This document shows, piece after piece, positions 43,759-51,719 of a stretch of 64,000 nt of DNA. Below the pieces are notes generated by a model that was given only the letters and a program-made list of their open reading frames with translations, was not told the origin of the DNA and made no database searches. Positions within the stretch are counted from its first letter, which is position 1; each line of letters starts with the position of its first letter. Source of the stretch: Roseimarinus sediminis (GTDB lineage Bacteria > Bacteroidota > Bacteroidia > Bacteroidales > Prolixibacteraceae); assembly GCF_050433125.1 (NCBI RefSeq), contig NZ_JBNPXV010000001.1, forward strand, positions 248,001-312,000, read 5' to 3'. The position numbers were made by a program, and so were the translations under genes.

Positions 43759-44952
43759 TTAGCTTCTTACAGCTGCCACACCCGGAAGTTCTTTACCTTC
43801 GAGGTATTCGAGAAGGGCTCCACCTGCAGTTGAGATGTAAGAAACCCCGTCGGCCAAACCAAATTGATTGATACAGGCTACCGAGTCACCACCTCCAATG
43901 AGTGAAAAAGCTCCTTTTTGGGTTGCAGCTACAATGGCATCGCCAATGGCACGTGAGCCTTTCGAAAAGGTTTCGAATTCGAAAACCCCAACAGGACCGT
44001 TCCAAAGAATAGTACCCGATTCTTCGATTACCTTTTTCATATTGGCAATGCTTTCAGGACCGGCATCCAATCCCTGCCATCCGTCGGGTATTTCGTTTGA
44101 AGGAATGGTTTTGGTATTGGCATCGTTCGAAAAGTCATCGGCTGCCAGTACGTCGGTAGCCATAATGAGCTGAACTCCTTTTTCCTTTGCTTTTTTCTCG
44201 ATGGTTTTAGCCATTTCAAGATAGTCGTCTTCACAAATTGAATCGCCAATCTTTCCGCCACGGGCTTTTACAAAAGTATAGGTCATGCCTCCGCCAATAA
44301 TAAGGTTATCAACCTTGTCGAGGAGGTTTTCGATAATGGTAATTTTTGATGATACCTTGGCTCCGCCCATGATGGCAGTAAGTGGTTTCGAAGGGTTCGT
44401 GAGCACTTTGTCAAGGCTTTCAAGTTCGCTGCCGATTACGTAGCCAAACATTTTGTCGTTGGGGAAGAATTTGGCAATAATGGCGGTTGATGCATGGGCA
44501 CGGTGGGCCGTTCCAAAGGCATCGTTGATCCAGCAGTCGCCATTTTTCGACAGTGCCTCGGCAAAAGCCTCATCGCCCTTGGTTTCTTCGGGGTGGAAGC
44601 GCAGGTTTTCAAGAATCAGTACTTCGCCGGGTTTAACTTCACCAGCCATTTTTAGTGTGGCATCACCAATGCAGTCGGGTGCAATATTTACTTTTGCTCC
44701 GTCGAGCAGCTCCGAAAGGTGATTCACCAGATGGCGCAGTGAGAATTTGTCTTCCGGTCCGTCTTTCGGACGACCAAGGTGCGACATGATAATTGGCGAT
44801 CCTCCTTTTTCAATTACTTTTTTAATGGTTGGAAGTGCCGCTCTCATGCGGGTATCGTCGGTAATTTCAAACTTTTCGTTAAGCGGCACGTTAAAGTCAA
44901 CTCTGATGAGTGCTCTTTTGCCTGAAAAATCGTAAGATTCAATTGTTTGCAT
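43759..44952 (-). CDS. pgk: Phosphoglycerate kinase
   Basis: A 397-aa glycolytic kinase moving phosphate from 1,3-bisphosphoglycerate to ADP. Motifs: ALIRVDFNVPL near the N-terminus, MSHLGRPKDG, LENLRFHPEE, the hinge AIMGGAKVSSKI, ILWNGPVGVFE and FSLIGGGDSVA. Length is normal for the family. It is monocistronic with a promoter box at 44983. Confidence 0.98.
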   Translation of the reverse strand: MQTIESYDFSGKRALIRVDFNVPLNEKFEITDDTRMRAALPTIKKVIEKGGSPIIMSHLGRPKDGPEDKFSLRHLVNHLSELLDGAKVNIAPDCIGDATLKMAGEVKPGEVLILENLRFHPEETKGDEAFAEALSKNGDCWINDAFGTAHRAHASTAIIAKFFPNDKMFGYVIGSELESLDKVLTNPSKPLTAIMGGAKVSSKITIIENLLDKVDNLIIGGGMTYTFVKARGGKIGDSICEDDYLEMAKTIEKKAKEKGVQLIMATDVLAADDFSNDANTKTIPSNEIPDGWQGLDAGPESIANMKKVIEESGTILWNGPVGVFEFETFSKGSRAIGDAIVAATQKGAFSLIGGGDSVACINQFGLADGVSYISTAGGALLEYLEGKELPGVAAVRS

Positions 44953-44982
44953 TGCGTTTAACTTTAGTTCTTAATTGAAAAT

Positions 44983-44990
44983 CAAAGATA
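44983..44990 (-). promoter_or_regulatory. Promoter -7 box of pgk
   Basis: The minus strand reads TATCTTTG (TAnnTTTG), 30 nt upstream of the pgk ATG at 44952. Confidence 0.5.
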
Positions 44991-45102
44991 AGAATTTATG
45001 ATTTAACCCCAGATGAACCAACTGATTTATTGATGAATTTAAAATTATGTTAGCATGGGTTTTCTTTTCTGATCAGGGGAAAGCTTCCTTCGGCTCCGGG
45101 CG

Positions 45103-45129
45103 AAAAAAAACCGGCTCTAAAAGAGCCGG
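45103..45129 (-). terminator. Terminator-like hairpin with no gene assigned upstream
   Basis: On the minus strand the stem CCGGCTCT/AGAGCCGG (45111-45118 and 45122-45129, loop of three) is followed by eight T residues. The RRM gene upstream already has its own terminator at 45391, so this hairpin may end an unrecognised small transcript between 45130 and 45390. The remainder of 44953-45423 shows no gene. Confidence 0.6.
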
Positions 45130-45390
45130 ATAATAAAATTCAGGCTTAATCGGTGTTCCCCAAACACAACTAAATGTAATGCTTAACTTCAGTACCTGTT
45201 TTATAGTTAATTCCGATTTTGATCAATTGGTTACCCTAAAAATAGAAAAAAAATATTCAATTGAACAATATATTCATGAATATTTACTTTAAAAGGTTTG
45301 ATGTTAAGTGCAAAAGGTATTAATACAGGCACATACAAGTATCTTGTAATGGCAGGAGGTGTGCTTATTTATATTTCTTGTCAGCATGAA

Positions 45391-45418
45391 AAAAGCTGCC
45401 TGGTAGTTGGCAGCTTTT
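45391..45418 (-). terminator. Terminator of the RRM protein gene
   Basis: Stem AAAAGCTGCC (45391-45400) with GGCAGCTTTT (45409-45418), loop of 8, immediately after the RRM stop. Confidence 0.7.
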
Positions 45419-45423
45419 CAAAT

Positions 45424-45816
45424 TTAATCGTCGTATCTGTTATTTCCACGGTCACGATTAAATGACCGATGTTCTCCGCCATCACGGTTTCTGTTATCGA
45501 AACGGCGTTGTTCCTGGCGACGGCCTCCTCCGTTGCCAGCTCCAAAACGGCGGTCGGATGTGCGTTTTTCTTTGGGCTTTGGTTCCGATTTTTTTACTAC
45601 AAGGTAGTTGCCCATAAACTTGGTGTCGTTCAATTGCTCGATTGCTGCTGCGCCTTCCATTTCATTGATCATTTCAATAAAGGCATAACATTTCGACATG
45701 CCGGTTTCACGATCCATGATGAGTTTTGTTGAGGCGACGGTGCCGAACTGGCTGAATAGCTCTGTAAGATCATCTGCGGTTGTTTCGGCATTGAGTTTTG
45801 CTACAAAAATGTCCAT
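45424..45816 (-). CDS. RNA-binding protein, single RRM domain
   Basis: A 130-aa protein with an RRM (about residues 1-77; RNP2 MDIFVAKL, RNP1 KCYAFIEM) and a Gly/Arg-rich tail with RRFDNRNR and RSFNRDRGNNR. This is the cyanobacterial/Bacteroidota-type small RRM protein, which binds single-stranded RNA and is often cold-induced. A roughly 250-bp upstream region (45817-46065) without a gene may hold a long leader. Confidence 0.92.
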   Translation of the reverse strand: MDIFVAKLNAETTADDLTELFSQFGTVASTKLIMDRETGMSKCYAFIEMINEMEGAAAIEQLNDTKFMGNYLVVKKSEPKPKEKRTSDRRFGAGNGGGRRQEQRRFDNRNRDGGEHRSFNRDRGNNRYDD

Positions 45817-46035
45817 AAAAGAAGATTAAATAAAAAATTGAATAATTAATTGTTAGAAGTTGTGTTGCAAAACAATCAGTCTGGGTGATGAAATGTTATG
45901 ACGAAACAAATTCTAATGAAGCAAAGCTATTGAATATTAAACAGAAGTAAAAGTGATTTTTAATTTTTCAACATGAAAAAAAGGAGGAAAAATTATAAAA
46001 TAGATCCATTGGATCGTTTTTTTAGGGAAAAGAAA

Positions 46036-46058
46036 AAGGGACTGTAGCTAAGTCCCTT
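46036..46058 (-). terminator. Terminator of mrp
   Basis: Stem AAGGGACT (46036-46043) with AGTCCCTT (46051-46058) followed on the minus strand by TTTCTTTTCC, eight bases downstream of the mrp stop. Confidence 0.65.
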
Positions 46059-46065
46059 ATGAAAT

Positions 46066-47163
46066 TTATTTCCGTGTTACATGAATCTTATGTGTTGGAG
46101 GAAGGTTTTCATTGCGGTTGGTCACGGCCTGCATCACATGTTGTGCCACCTCAGAAAATGCCTTTCCTGTAACAGAATCGGGATCGTTGGCAGCCGGAGT
46201 TCCCATGTCGCCGCCTTCGCGTATGCTTTGTACAATCGGAATTTGCCCCAGGAATGGAATATCGAGTCTTTCGGCCATTTTGCTTCCTCCGTCTTTGCCG
46301 AAAATGTAATAACGGTTGTCGGGCAATTCAGCGGGGGTAAACCAGGCCATGTTTTCAACCAGACCCAGTACAGGAACGTCTACCGATTTTCCCCTGAACA
46401 TGTTTACTCCTTTGATCACATCGGCCAGGGCAACGTCCTGGGGGGTGGTAACAATTACGGCGCCGGTTACCGGAACGGTTTGCATCAGGGTGAGATGAAT
46501 GTCGCTGGTACCCGGAGGAAGGTCAATCAGCAGGTAGTCGAGTGGTCCCCATTTGGCATCGACAATGAGCTGCTTAAGGGCATTCGAAGCCATGGGGCCG
46601 CGCCACACCAAAGCATCTTCGGGATTAACAAAGAAACCAATTGAAAGCAGTTTAACACCAAATTTTTCTACCGGAAGAATCATGTCGCGGTTTCCTACTT
46701 TTTCACCCATGGGCTTGGTAAATTCCTCTCCAAACATAATGGGTATCGAGGGGCCGTAGATGTCGGCATCGATAAGTCCTACAGTGGCTCCGGTTTTGGC
46801 AATGGCTACAGCAAGGTTGGTCGAAACAGTCGATTTTCCAACGCCGCCCTTACCCGAAGCAACGGCAATGATATTCTTTACTCCCGGCAAAACCGGACGT
46901 TGCATGTCGTGCAACGAACGGGTGGAAATGTTTCCGGCTATTTCCACATCGCGGCCCAACTCTTTCCAGATGGCCTGAACACATAGCGACTTTACAACAG
47001 GGATGTTGGGATCGTTCGATTTTTGAAATACCAGGGTGAAACTGACTTTTTTACCTTCGATTCTGATTTCCTGAACCATGTCGAGGTCTACAATATTTTG
47101 ATCCGATCCGGGCATTTTTACCTGCCGGAGTGCATTGTTGATGTCTTTGGGTTGTATGGCCAT
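46066..47163 (-). CDS. mrp: Mrp/ApbC-type Fe-S cluster carrier ATPase
   Basis: A 365-aa P-loop protein. An N-terminal MIP18-like domain (about 1-90) precedes the deviant Walker A GKGGVGKST (about residues 105-113), then DADIYGPSIPIMFG, the Mrp motif LPPGTSDIHLTL, and MAWF near the end. Mrp proteins bind and transfer 4Fe-4S clusters. The CxxC of the classic C-terminus is not visible in MAWFTPAELPD, where many orthologues have CxxC, so cluster binding may differ. Confidence 0.93.
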   Translation of the reverse strand: MAIQPKDINNALRQVKMPGSDQNIVDLDMVQEIRIEGKKVSFTLVFQKSNDPNIPVVKSLCVQAIWKELGRDVEIAGNISTRSLHDMQRPVLPGVKNIIAVASGKGGVGKSTVSTNLAVAIAKTGATVGLIDADIYGPSIPIMFGEEFTKPMGEKVGNRDMILPVEKFGVKLLSIGFFVNPEDALVWRGPMASNALKQLIVDAKWGPLDYLLIDLPPGTSDIHLTLMQTVPVTGAVIVTTPQDVALADVIKGVNMFRGKSVDVPVLGLVENMAWFTPAELPDNRYYIFGKDGGSKMAERLDIPFLGQIPIVQSIREGGDMGTPAANDPDSVTGKAFSEVAQHVMQAVTNRNENLPPTHKIHVTRK

Positions 47164-47183
47164 AATCTTTGTTTTTGATCGTA

Positions 47184-47191
47184 CAAAATTA
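47184..47191 (-). promoter_or_regulatory. Promoter -7 box of mrp
   Basis: The minus strand reads TAATTTTG (TAnnTTTG), 20 nt upstream of the mrp start at 47163. Confidence 0.5.
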
Positions 47192-47247
47192 GAAAAACAT
47201 GGCGAATAAGATGAATTTATCCGAAATGATTGGTGATGAAAGTTACT

Positions 47248-47583
47248 TTAAGTGCTTTCGAGTTCAGCAGCGGGATCCCAGAATACTTTATCAAAACCGA
47301 TAATCTGATCATCTTCAATTGTGATTCCTTCGGCTTCAAGCAATTCCTGCATGACATAAGTACCTCCAAAGAAGTTTTTACCGCTTAAAAAGCCATTTCG
47401 GTTGACGACCCTGTGTGCCGGAATTACTTCAGCCTGCGTATGCGATGCGTTCATGGCCCAGCCCACCATGCGAGCCGATCGCTGCATCCCGAGATAGCGG
47501 GCAATGGCGCCATAGCTGCTTACACGCCCGGGAGGTATACGTTTTACTACTTCGTACACATTGGTGAAAAAATCGTCTTTCAT
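47248..47583 (-). CDS. Alkyltransferase-like protein (ATL), MGMT fold without active Cys
   Basis: A 111-aa protein of the MGMT C-terminal DNA-binding fold: PPGRVSSYGAIARYLG, then the active-site loop VIPAHRVV at about 54-60. The methyl-accepting Cys of PCHR is Ala56 (PAHR), as in the Thermus ATL, so it cannot self-methylate. ATLs flag O6-alkylguanine for nucleotide excision repair, and uvrC is in this window. It is the last gene of the exported-protein operon, 9 nt after the gene at 47593. Confidence 0.9.
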   Translation of the reverse strand: MKDDFFTNVYEVVKRIPPGRVSSYGAIARYLGMQRSARMVGWAMNASHTQAEVIPAHRVVNRNGFLSGKNFFGGTYVMQELLEAEGITIEDDQIIGFDKVFWDPAAELEST

Positions 47584-47592
47584 AAGCCTGGT

Positions 47593-48078
47593 TCAGTTTG
47601 TATCCATTTGAAAACGAAGTTGATTCAGCTGGTTTTCTATTTCGGGATATTGCCCGGCCGAATAAGTGGCTTTCAAATCGGCTCCTGCTATGCGAGCTAA
47701 TTGCTGCCAGAAAAAGGCCCGGCCATAACTACGATAGGTGCAGAGCAAATCGAAAGGCGTTTGCCCCAGTTCACGATGAATCAGTAATAACAACAGTTTT
47801 CCCTGCCGAAGGTTAAGCATGAGCACCTGTTTGAAGTATTTCTGCTTAATTTCATTTTCAAAATTCTTAAGAAAGGCTTCTTTTTCTGCCTTGCCAGTTA
47901 GTGCTTGTAGTTGATGATTGGCCTGCCGGTATTCGTAAACAACGGTTTGCACCAGCGGCCAAACCAGCTCCAGATCGGTATTGAGCTGCTTTAGGGCAGT
48001 TGAAGGTTCCGATGCCCGACCCGTGAAGGGTAAGCAAAATACAAGCAGCCAAAGATACAGTTTTACACTTCCGATCAT
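47593..48078 (-). CDS. Exported protein, DUF4294-like
   Basis: A 161-aa protein with a signal peptide (about residues 1-22, LLVFCLPFTGRA). The body has the DUF4294-type run KQKYFKQVLMLNLRQGKLLLLLIHRELG, then FFWQQLARIAGADLKATY. I recognise the family with moderate confidence; its function is unknown. It overlaps the upstream gene by 4 bp, in an operon of exported proteins. Confidence 0.65.
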   Translation of the reverse strand: MIGSVKLYLWLLVFCLPFTGRASEPSTALKQLNTDLELVWPLVQTVVYEYRQANHQLQALTGKAEKEAFLKNFENEIKQKYFKQVLMLNLRQGKLLLLLIHRELGQTPFDLLCTYRSYGRAFFWQQLARIAGADLKATYSAGQYPEIENQLNQLRFQMDTN

Positions 48079-48941
48079 GGTGAGTTCCTATTTTCTGGGT
48101 TGAGCAGTTCGATGATGCGAAGATAGGATTCGTACCTTTTTTCTTCAATTTTTTCGATGGCCAATTTTTTCGAATGTTCCATTCCTCCATAATAATAGCG
48201 CTGTATCCATGGAAAAAGCCCGATAAAGGCATCCAAAAATGAATAGAGACTTACCACCCGGTAGGCGATGAATACCAAGCCACCAATAAGCAGCATAGAA
48301 TTAAGCCCTTCTTTAACGGCACCTGAACTGAATTGTCCCAGGCCCGGTAAAAAGGCACTCATAATGTAGGCCCTGTTGGGATGATAGCGGCGGGGATAAC
48401 GGTACACCTTGTCGAATTCGTTATTTAAAAGCACGAGCAATGAATCAGACGGACCGAAGTCTTGAAGCAGCAGCTTAAATTCATCAAAGGCCAGAGCGTC
48501 TTCGTGTAAACCCCAGTGGGCGATGCCCTTTAAAAAGTGTTTGTTGGCGCTTTGCATGGCGATCCGGCTTTCTTTAAAATTGTATAATTCGCTGATGCAT
48601 AAAACGAATTGCTCCTGCATTAACAGGCAAAATGCCTTTTCAAGCACCGCCTCATTTTTCAGGCTGTCGCTGACAGAAAACTGATAAGTCTTGTCGAAGA
48701 ATTGAGCAGCCAGCCCGTAGTTTCCCATCTGAAAATAACACTGTGCAATTCTGAACAAGAGGATGTCGCGGGGCTGATAAGCAAAATAATAAGCCCGGTT
48801 GTACTCCTTTGAAGCGATGTCGTAGTTTCCCAATTCGAACTGTTTTTCGGCCAGTTGAAATACATCGTTCACTGTTTGCGCCTGCAAATTAAGTGCAAGA
48901 ATCAGGCTAACGAGCGATATCCAAAAGTTCTTCAGTTTCAT
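48075..48941 (-). CDS. Exported TPR protein with C-terminal membrane segment
   Basis: A 288-aa protein with a signal peptide (KLKNFWISLVSLILALNLQA, about 1-20) and TPR-like helices (about 25-175, GNYDIASKEYNRAYYF and MGNYGLAAQFFDKTY). The C-terminal part has PGLGQFSSGAVKEGL and a hydrophobic helix GLVFIAYRVVSLYSF. It resembles the upstream protein at 48907 in this later region and may be a paralogue. It overlaps it by 35 bp with the start at 48941. Confidence 0.7.
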   Translation of the reverse strand: MKLKNFWISLVSLILALNLQAQTVNDVFQLAEKQFELGNYDIASKEYNRAYYFAYQPRDILLFRIAQCYFQMGNYGLAAQFFDKTYQFSVSDSLKNEAVLEKAFCLLMQEQFVLCISELYNFKESRIAMQSANKHFLKGIAHWGLHEDALAFDEFKLLLQDFGPSDSLLVLLNNEFDKVYRYPRRYHPNRAYIMSAFLPGLGQFSSGAVKEGLNSMLLIGGLVFIAYRVVSLYSFLDAFIGLFPWIQRYYYGGMEHSKKLAIEKIEEKRYESYLRIIELLNPENRNSP

Positions 48942-49740
48942 GAATAAATTGGTGTTCAAGTTCGTCGTTGTATCTCACTGCTGCCCTGTTTCCTCCGTAA
49001 ATGTTCGCAGCATAATAACTCACGGCCAATCCACCTGCAATCCAGGGATACACTTTTTCGGGACCGTATTTATTAAAAGCCCGGTAAGCAAAAAAACCGG
49101 TCGATGCTGTAAAGAGAAGCGAAACGGCACCGTCGCCCCAGTTTCCACAATACGCTTTGCCGCTTCCGGGCAGTATGACCGACATGAGTGTGGCCAGCCA
49201 GGGCTTTTTACGCGGTGCATGATAACTCTTTGCAGCAATAGCACTTAAGCCTGCGAGGGTGTAATTATTGACTGGTTCCAATCGCTGACTTAACTGATAG
49301 GCAGCTTCCCAATTCTTCAGCATTAAATAGCTGCCAAGCTGGTAGGCCGTTTGCTCACTCAGACTGATGTCCTGTTCAAGCACTTCCAGCGTCTTTTCAA
49401 AATTATTCCCGGCCATCAGTAAGCTGATGTATTCCTTCTTAAAGGCATCGTCCATTTGACCAATCTGTTGAAGACTGTAAGCCTCGAAGTACAATTCAGC
49501 TTTGTGGTAATTTTTTAGTTTGCGGTACGATTTTAAAAGCAACAGACTGGTGTTATCATCGCTTGTGCAAAAAAACTGAATGCGTTCGATTTCATGCACT
49601 GCCAGCTCATATTGTGCGGTGTTAAACAGGTAGGCAGCAAAATTGCGGGAGTTTTCACAATCGTAAAGGTTGCTCTGAGCTTTTGCGCTAAAAACATTTC
49701 CTGCAAGCAGCAATACAAGGAGTTTAATCAAGCGGGTCAT
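48907..49740 (-). CDS. Exported TPR protein with membrane segments (paralogue of the next)
   Basis: A 277-aa protein with signal peptide (about 1-21, ending SAKAQ), TPR-like helices (about 40-165) and a C-terminal region with LPGSGKAYCGNWGDGAVSLLF and AGGLAVSYYAANIYGGNRAAVRYND. The motif LPGxGxxYxG...G recurs in small Bacteroidota membrane proteins. The function is unknown. It overlaps the yidD-like gene by 17 bp and shares its operon. Confidence 0.7.
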   Translation of the reverse strand: MTRLIKLLVLLLAGNVFSAKAQSNLYDCENSRNFAAYLFNTAQYELAVHEIERIQFFCTSDDNTSLLLLKSYRKLKNYHKAELYFEAYSLQQIGQMDDAFKKEYISLLMAGNNFEKTLEVLEQDISLSEQTAYQLGSYLMLKNWEAAYQLSQRLEPVNNYTLAGLSAIAAKSYHAPRKKPWLATLMSVILPGSGKAYCGNWGDGAVSLLFTASTGFFAYRAFNKYGPEKVYPWIAGGLAVSYYAANIYGGNRAAVRYNDELEHQFIHETEELLDIAR

Positions 49741-50122
49741 AAAGCAGGCCGGTTTTCAGATTGTAAGCATATTGGTTTTTTGCAGCAAAGGGATGGCAGC
49801 GGGTGAGCCGGTCAAAGGTAAGCAGCCATGCCAGTGGAAACGACTTGCGCTGAAAGGCCTGAATGGCATACACCGAACACGAAGGTGAAAATACGCATGA
49901 ATTCATGTCCTGCGACGAAACGAAACTTTTATACGTTTTGAATAAAAGGGCAGCACTCGCTTCCAGTTCATTGGTGCTGCGCTGGAAGTAAACATTGTAA
50001 TTGCTTTTTTCTGCCGGACGAAACAGCTCACTTAAAAGTTCGTGCTTGTCCTTCTTCTGGGCCATGAGCCCACATGAAAGCAGCAGGAAGGATAGCAACA
50101 AAATATTTGGTTTATAATTCAT
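49724..50122 (-). CDS. YidD-family protein with its own signal peptide
   Basis: A 132-aa protein with an N-terminal signal sequence (about 1-22, NYKPNILLLSFLLLSCGLMA) followed by the YidD signature SCVFSPSCSVYAIQAFQRK and FDRLTRCHPF (compare CRFYPTCSQYAIEAL...RILRCHPF). Normal YidD is a short cytoplasmic protein encoded beside rnpA and yidC that aids membrane protein insertion; this one is exported and sits in an envelope operon. The start at 50122 is preferred to 50149. It overlaps the upstream gene by 11 bp. Confidence 0.85.
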   Translation of the reverse strand: MNYKPNILLLSFLLLSCGLMAQKKDKHELLSELFRPAEKSNYNVYFQRSTNELEASAALLFKTYKSFVSSQDMNSCVFSPSCSVYAIQAFQRKSFPLAWLLTFDRLTRCHPFAAKNQYAYNLKTGLLYDPLD

Positions 50123-50783
50123 AATTGTAAAGTGCATCGTTTCCGGCAAGGTTGATTTTCAGATTGTCGAGCTGTATGATTTGATAAATGCTTCCCTTTT
50201 CAAGATAAGTGGCAAGAAGAATTTCGGTGGGAAGAATAAAACCATCCACCTCACGATAGTGTTTTAGTAGCTGACGATTCATTACTTTTCCTTCACCATC
50301 AATCATGGTCATTGAGTAAAGTTGTTTATTTCGGGTAGCCACAATGACCTTCGAAACAAGCGGCCTGAGCTGATCCGGGGCAAGCCAGGTGGTGATCACC
50401 AGATCGTCTTTTCTTTCAATTCCGGATGCCGTAAAATTGTTTTCATTCAATCCAAAATCAGTAAAATTTCCGCTAAGCATAAAATGAAATACGGATTGTT
50501 CGGGGATAAGAAAACTGCTGCGCCTTTCCTTTAATTCATGGTTATTGAAGATATACATGCTGGTATCGCAGAGAATTACCTGTTCCTTTTGTGGAAAGGT
50601 AAAATCGAAAACGATTTTTTGATAGTTCTTGTCGTAATAGATTTTGCCTTTGCTGACCTGAAAAGTTGAATCAGCCAGCCGGGTTCTGGTAACGATGTCG
50701 GCACTCATGCGGTAGGCAAACTGAGCCAAGGTGCTACCTTCGGCCAGTAAAAAAATCAATACTATTAAAAGAATTTTGCGCAT
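50112..50783 (-). CDS. Exported LolA-like protein
   Basis: A 223-aa protein with a signal peptide (about 1-20, LIFLLAEGSTLAQ) and a beta-rich body resembling the LolA/outer-membrane-lipoprotein carrier fold: KGKIYYDKNYQKIVFDF, QVILCDTSMYIFN and SKVIVATRNKQLYSMTM. The assignment rests on the overall pattern and is uncertain. It is first in a block of five overlapping exported genes (50783 to 47593). Confidence 0.55.
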   Translation of the reverse strand: MRKILLIVLIFLLAEGSTLAQFAYRMSADIVTRTRLADSTFQVSKGKIYYDKNYQKIVFDFTFPQKEQVILCDTSMYIFNNHELKERRSSFLIPEQSVFHFMLSGNFTDFGLNENNFTASGIERKDDLVITTWLAPDQLRPLVSKVIVATRNKQLYSMTMIDGEGKVMNRQLLKHYREVDGFILPTEILLATYLEKGSIYQIIQLDNLKINLAGNDALYNYEL

Positions 50784-50835
50784 AACGAATATTAAAGCAC
50801 AGCCTGTAAGTACCTTCTTTAGTTAAATAAAGCAA

Positions 50836-50878
50836 GCCCTTACTGGCCGGCATTGTGGGCCGGTTGTGAAGTAAGGGC
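50836..50878 (-). terminator. Terminator of the 151-aa exported protein gene
   Basis: A 9-bp stem GCCCTTACT (50836-50844) with AGTAAGGGC (50870-50878) and an inner GGCC pair; on the minus strand it follows the 50903 stop. No long T-run follows, so it may be Rho-independent only in part. Confidence 0.45.
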
Positions 50879-50902
50879 CTGAAAAGTTGTTTTATCAAAC
50901 GA

Positions 50903-51358
50903 TTAAAAAGCCAGCAGTCCGCCACCAAAAAGTAAACTGCTCACCAGGCATCCCCAGGCCGATTTGGTGATTTGTCCGCTGTCGAAATCGGTGGTTAAAC
51001 CCACGACCAGCATGCCCACCACATTGAACAAACAGCCCCATAAAAAGGCGCCAACAATGGGTGGTTCAGCCGAACCGGCGTTCATGGCAATGGCTGCCGA
51101 TGAGCTTACATTCGCAATCAGCTCGCTGTTGCTCTCTTCCAGATCGGCATACGATAATTCACTGTTGTCCTCCAGAGCCAGCATAAGCTCATTTACCTCG
51201 TCGAAGGCACTGTAGATTTCCGCCTCGTCAAAATCGGCCAGCACGGCCGCTTCTGCATCGGGAAGCGAATTGGACACACTGTTGTAGGCCAGCGTGGGTA
51301 CGCTGAACATGATGATGGCCAGTAAGCCGCAAAATACCCTGAGTAGCATCTTTTTCAT
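50903..51358 (-). CDS. Exported small protein with C-terminal hydrophobic region, unknown
   Basis: A 151-aa protein with a signal peptide (about 1-25, GLLAIIMFSVPTLAY), an acidic helical middle (FDEAEIYSAFDEVNEL) and a C-terminal membrane pair: GAFLWGCLFNVVGMLVVGL and ACLVSSLLFGGGLLAF-like ending. I recognise no family. The start at 51358 gives a good signal sequence; a start at 51415 adds an unrelated lead. The upstream 51359-51719 has no gene apart from a terminator. Confidence 0.6.
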   Translation of the reverse strand: MKKMLLRVFCGLLAIIMFSVPTLAYNSVSNSLPDAEAAVLADFDEAEIYSAFDEVNELMLALEDNSELSYADLEESNSELIANVSSSAAIAMNAGSAEPPIVGAFLWGCLFNVVGMLVVGLTTDFDSGQITKSAWGCLVSSLLFGGGLLAF

Positions 51359-51639
51359 CGCATTTGTTTTTAAGTAAATGAATAGGCGGGTAGCAATCGG
51401 TTGGTCGTGAAGCATGCCTGTTCCGGCTGATAAGGATCACAATTGCCCTTTCATCACGACTTTCGATTATTACCTTGTATAAAAATATGTTAATCTAACT
51501 GCTTTTCAAATAGTTTGCAGTTAAATACCGGCTATTTTGAATTATTTTAAGCTAATAACAGAAGACAGAAGACAGCAGGAAGGGTTGCAGGATTACCCGA
51601 AAAAGCAGGAATAATGAATAAAATGCGGCTACATTTAAA

Positions 51640-51681
51640 AACAGTGACCCGGCAAGAACTTTGTCTTAGCGGGTCACTGTT
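51640..51681 (-). terminator. Terminator of trpS
   Basis: A 12-bp perfect stem, AACAGTGACCCG (51640-51651) with CGGGTCACTGTT (51670-51681), then TTTTTAAAT on the minus strand, 38 nt after the trpS stop. Confidence 0.75.
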
Positions 51682-51719
51682 CAACAATGATGTATAAGGT
51701 CCACAAAAATTTCTGTGGC

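Noticed and set aside
50836..50878. Attenuator in front of the LolA-like operon
   Set aside because: It is between the two minus-strand genes and could be either; the position just after the 50903 stop fits a terminator better, so no attenuator is claimed.
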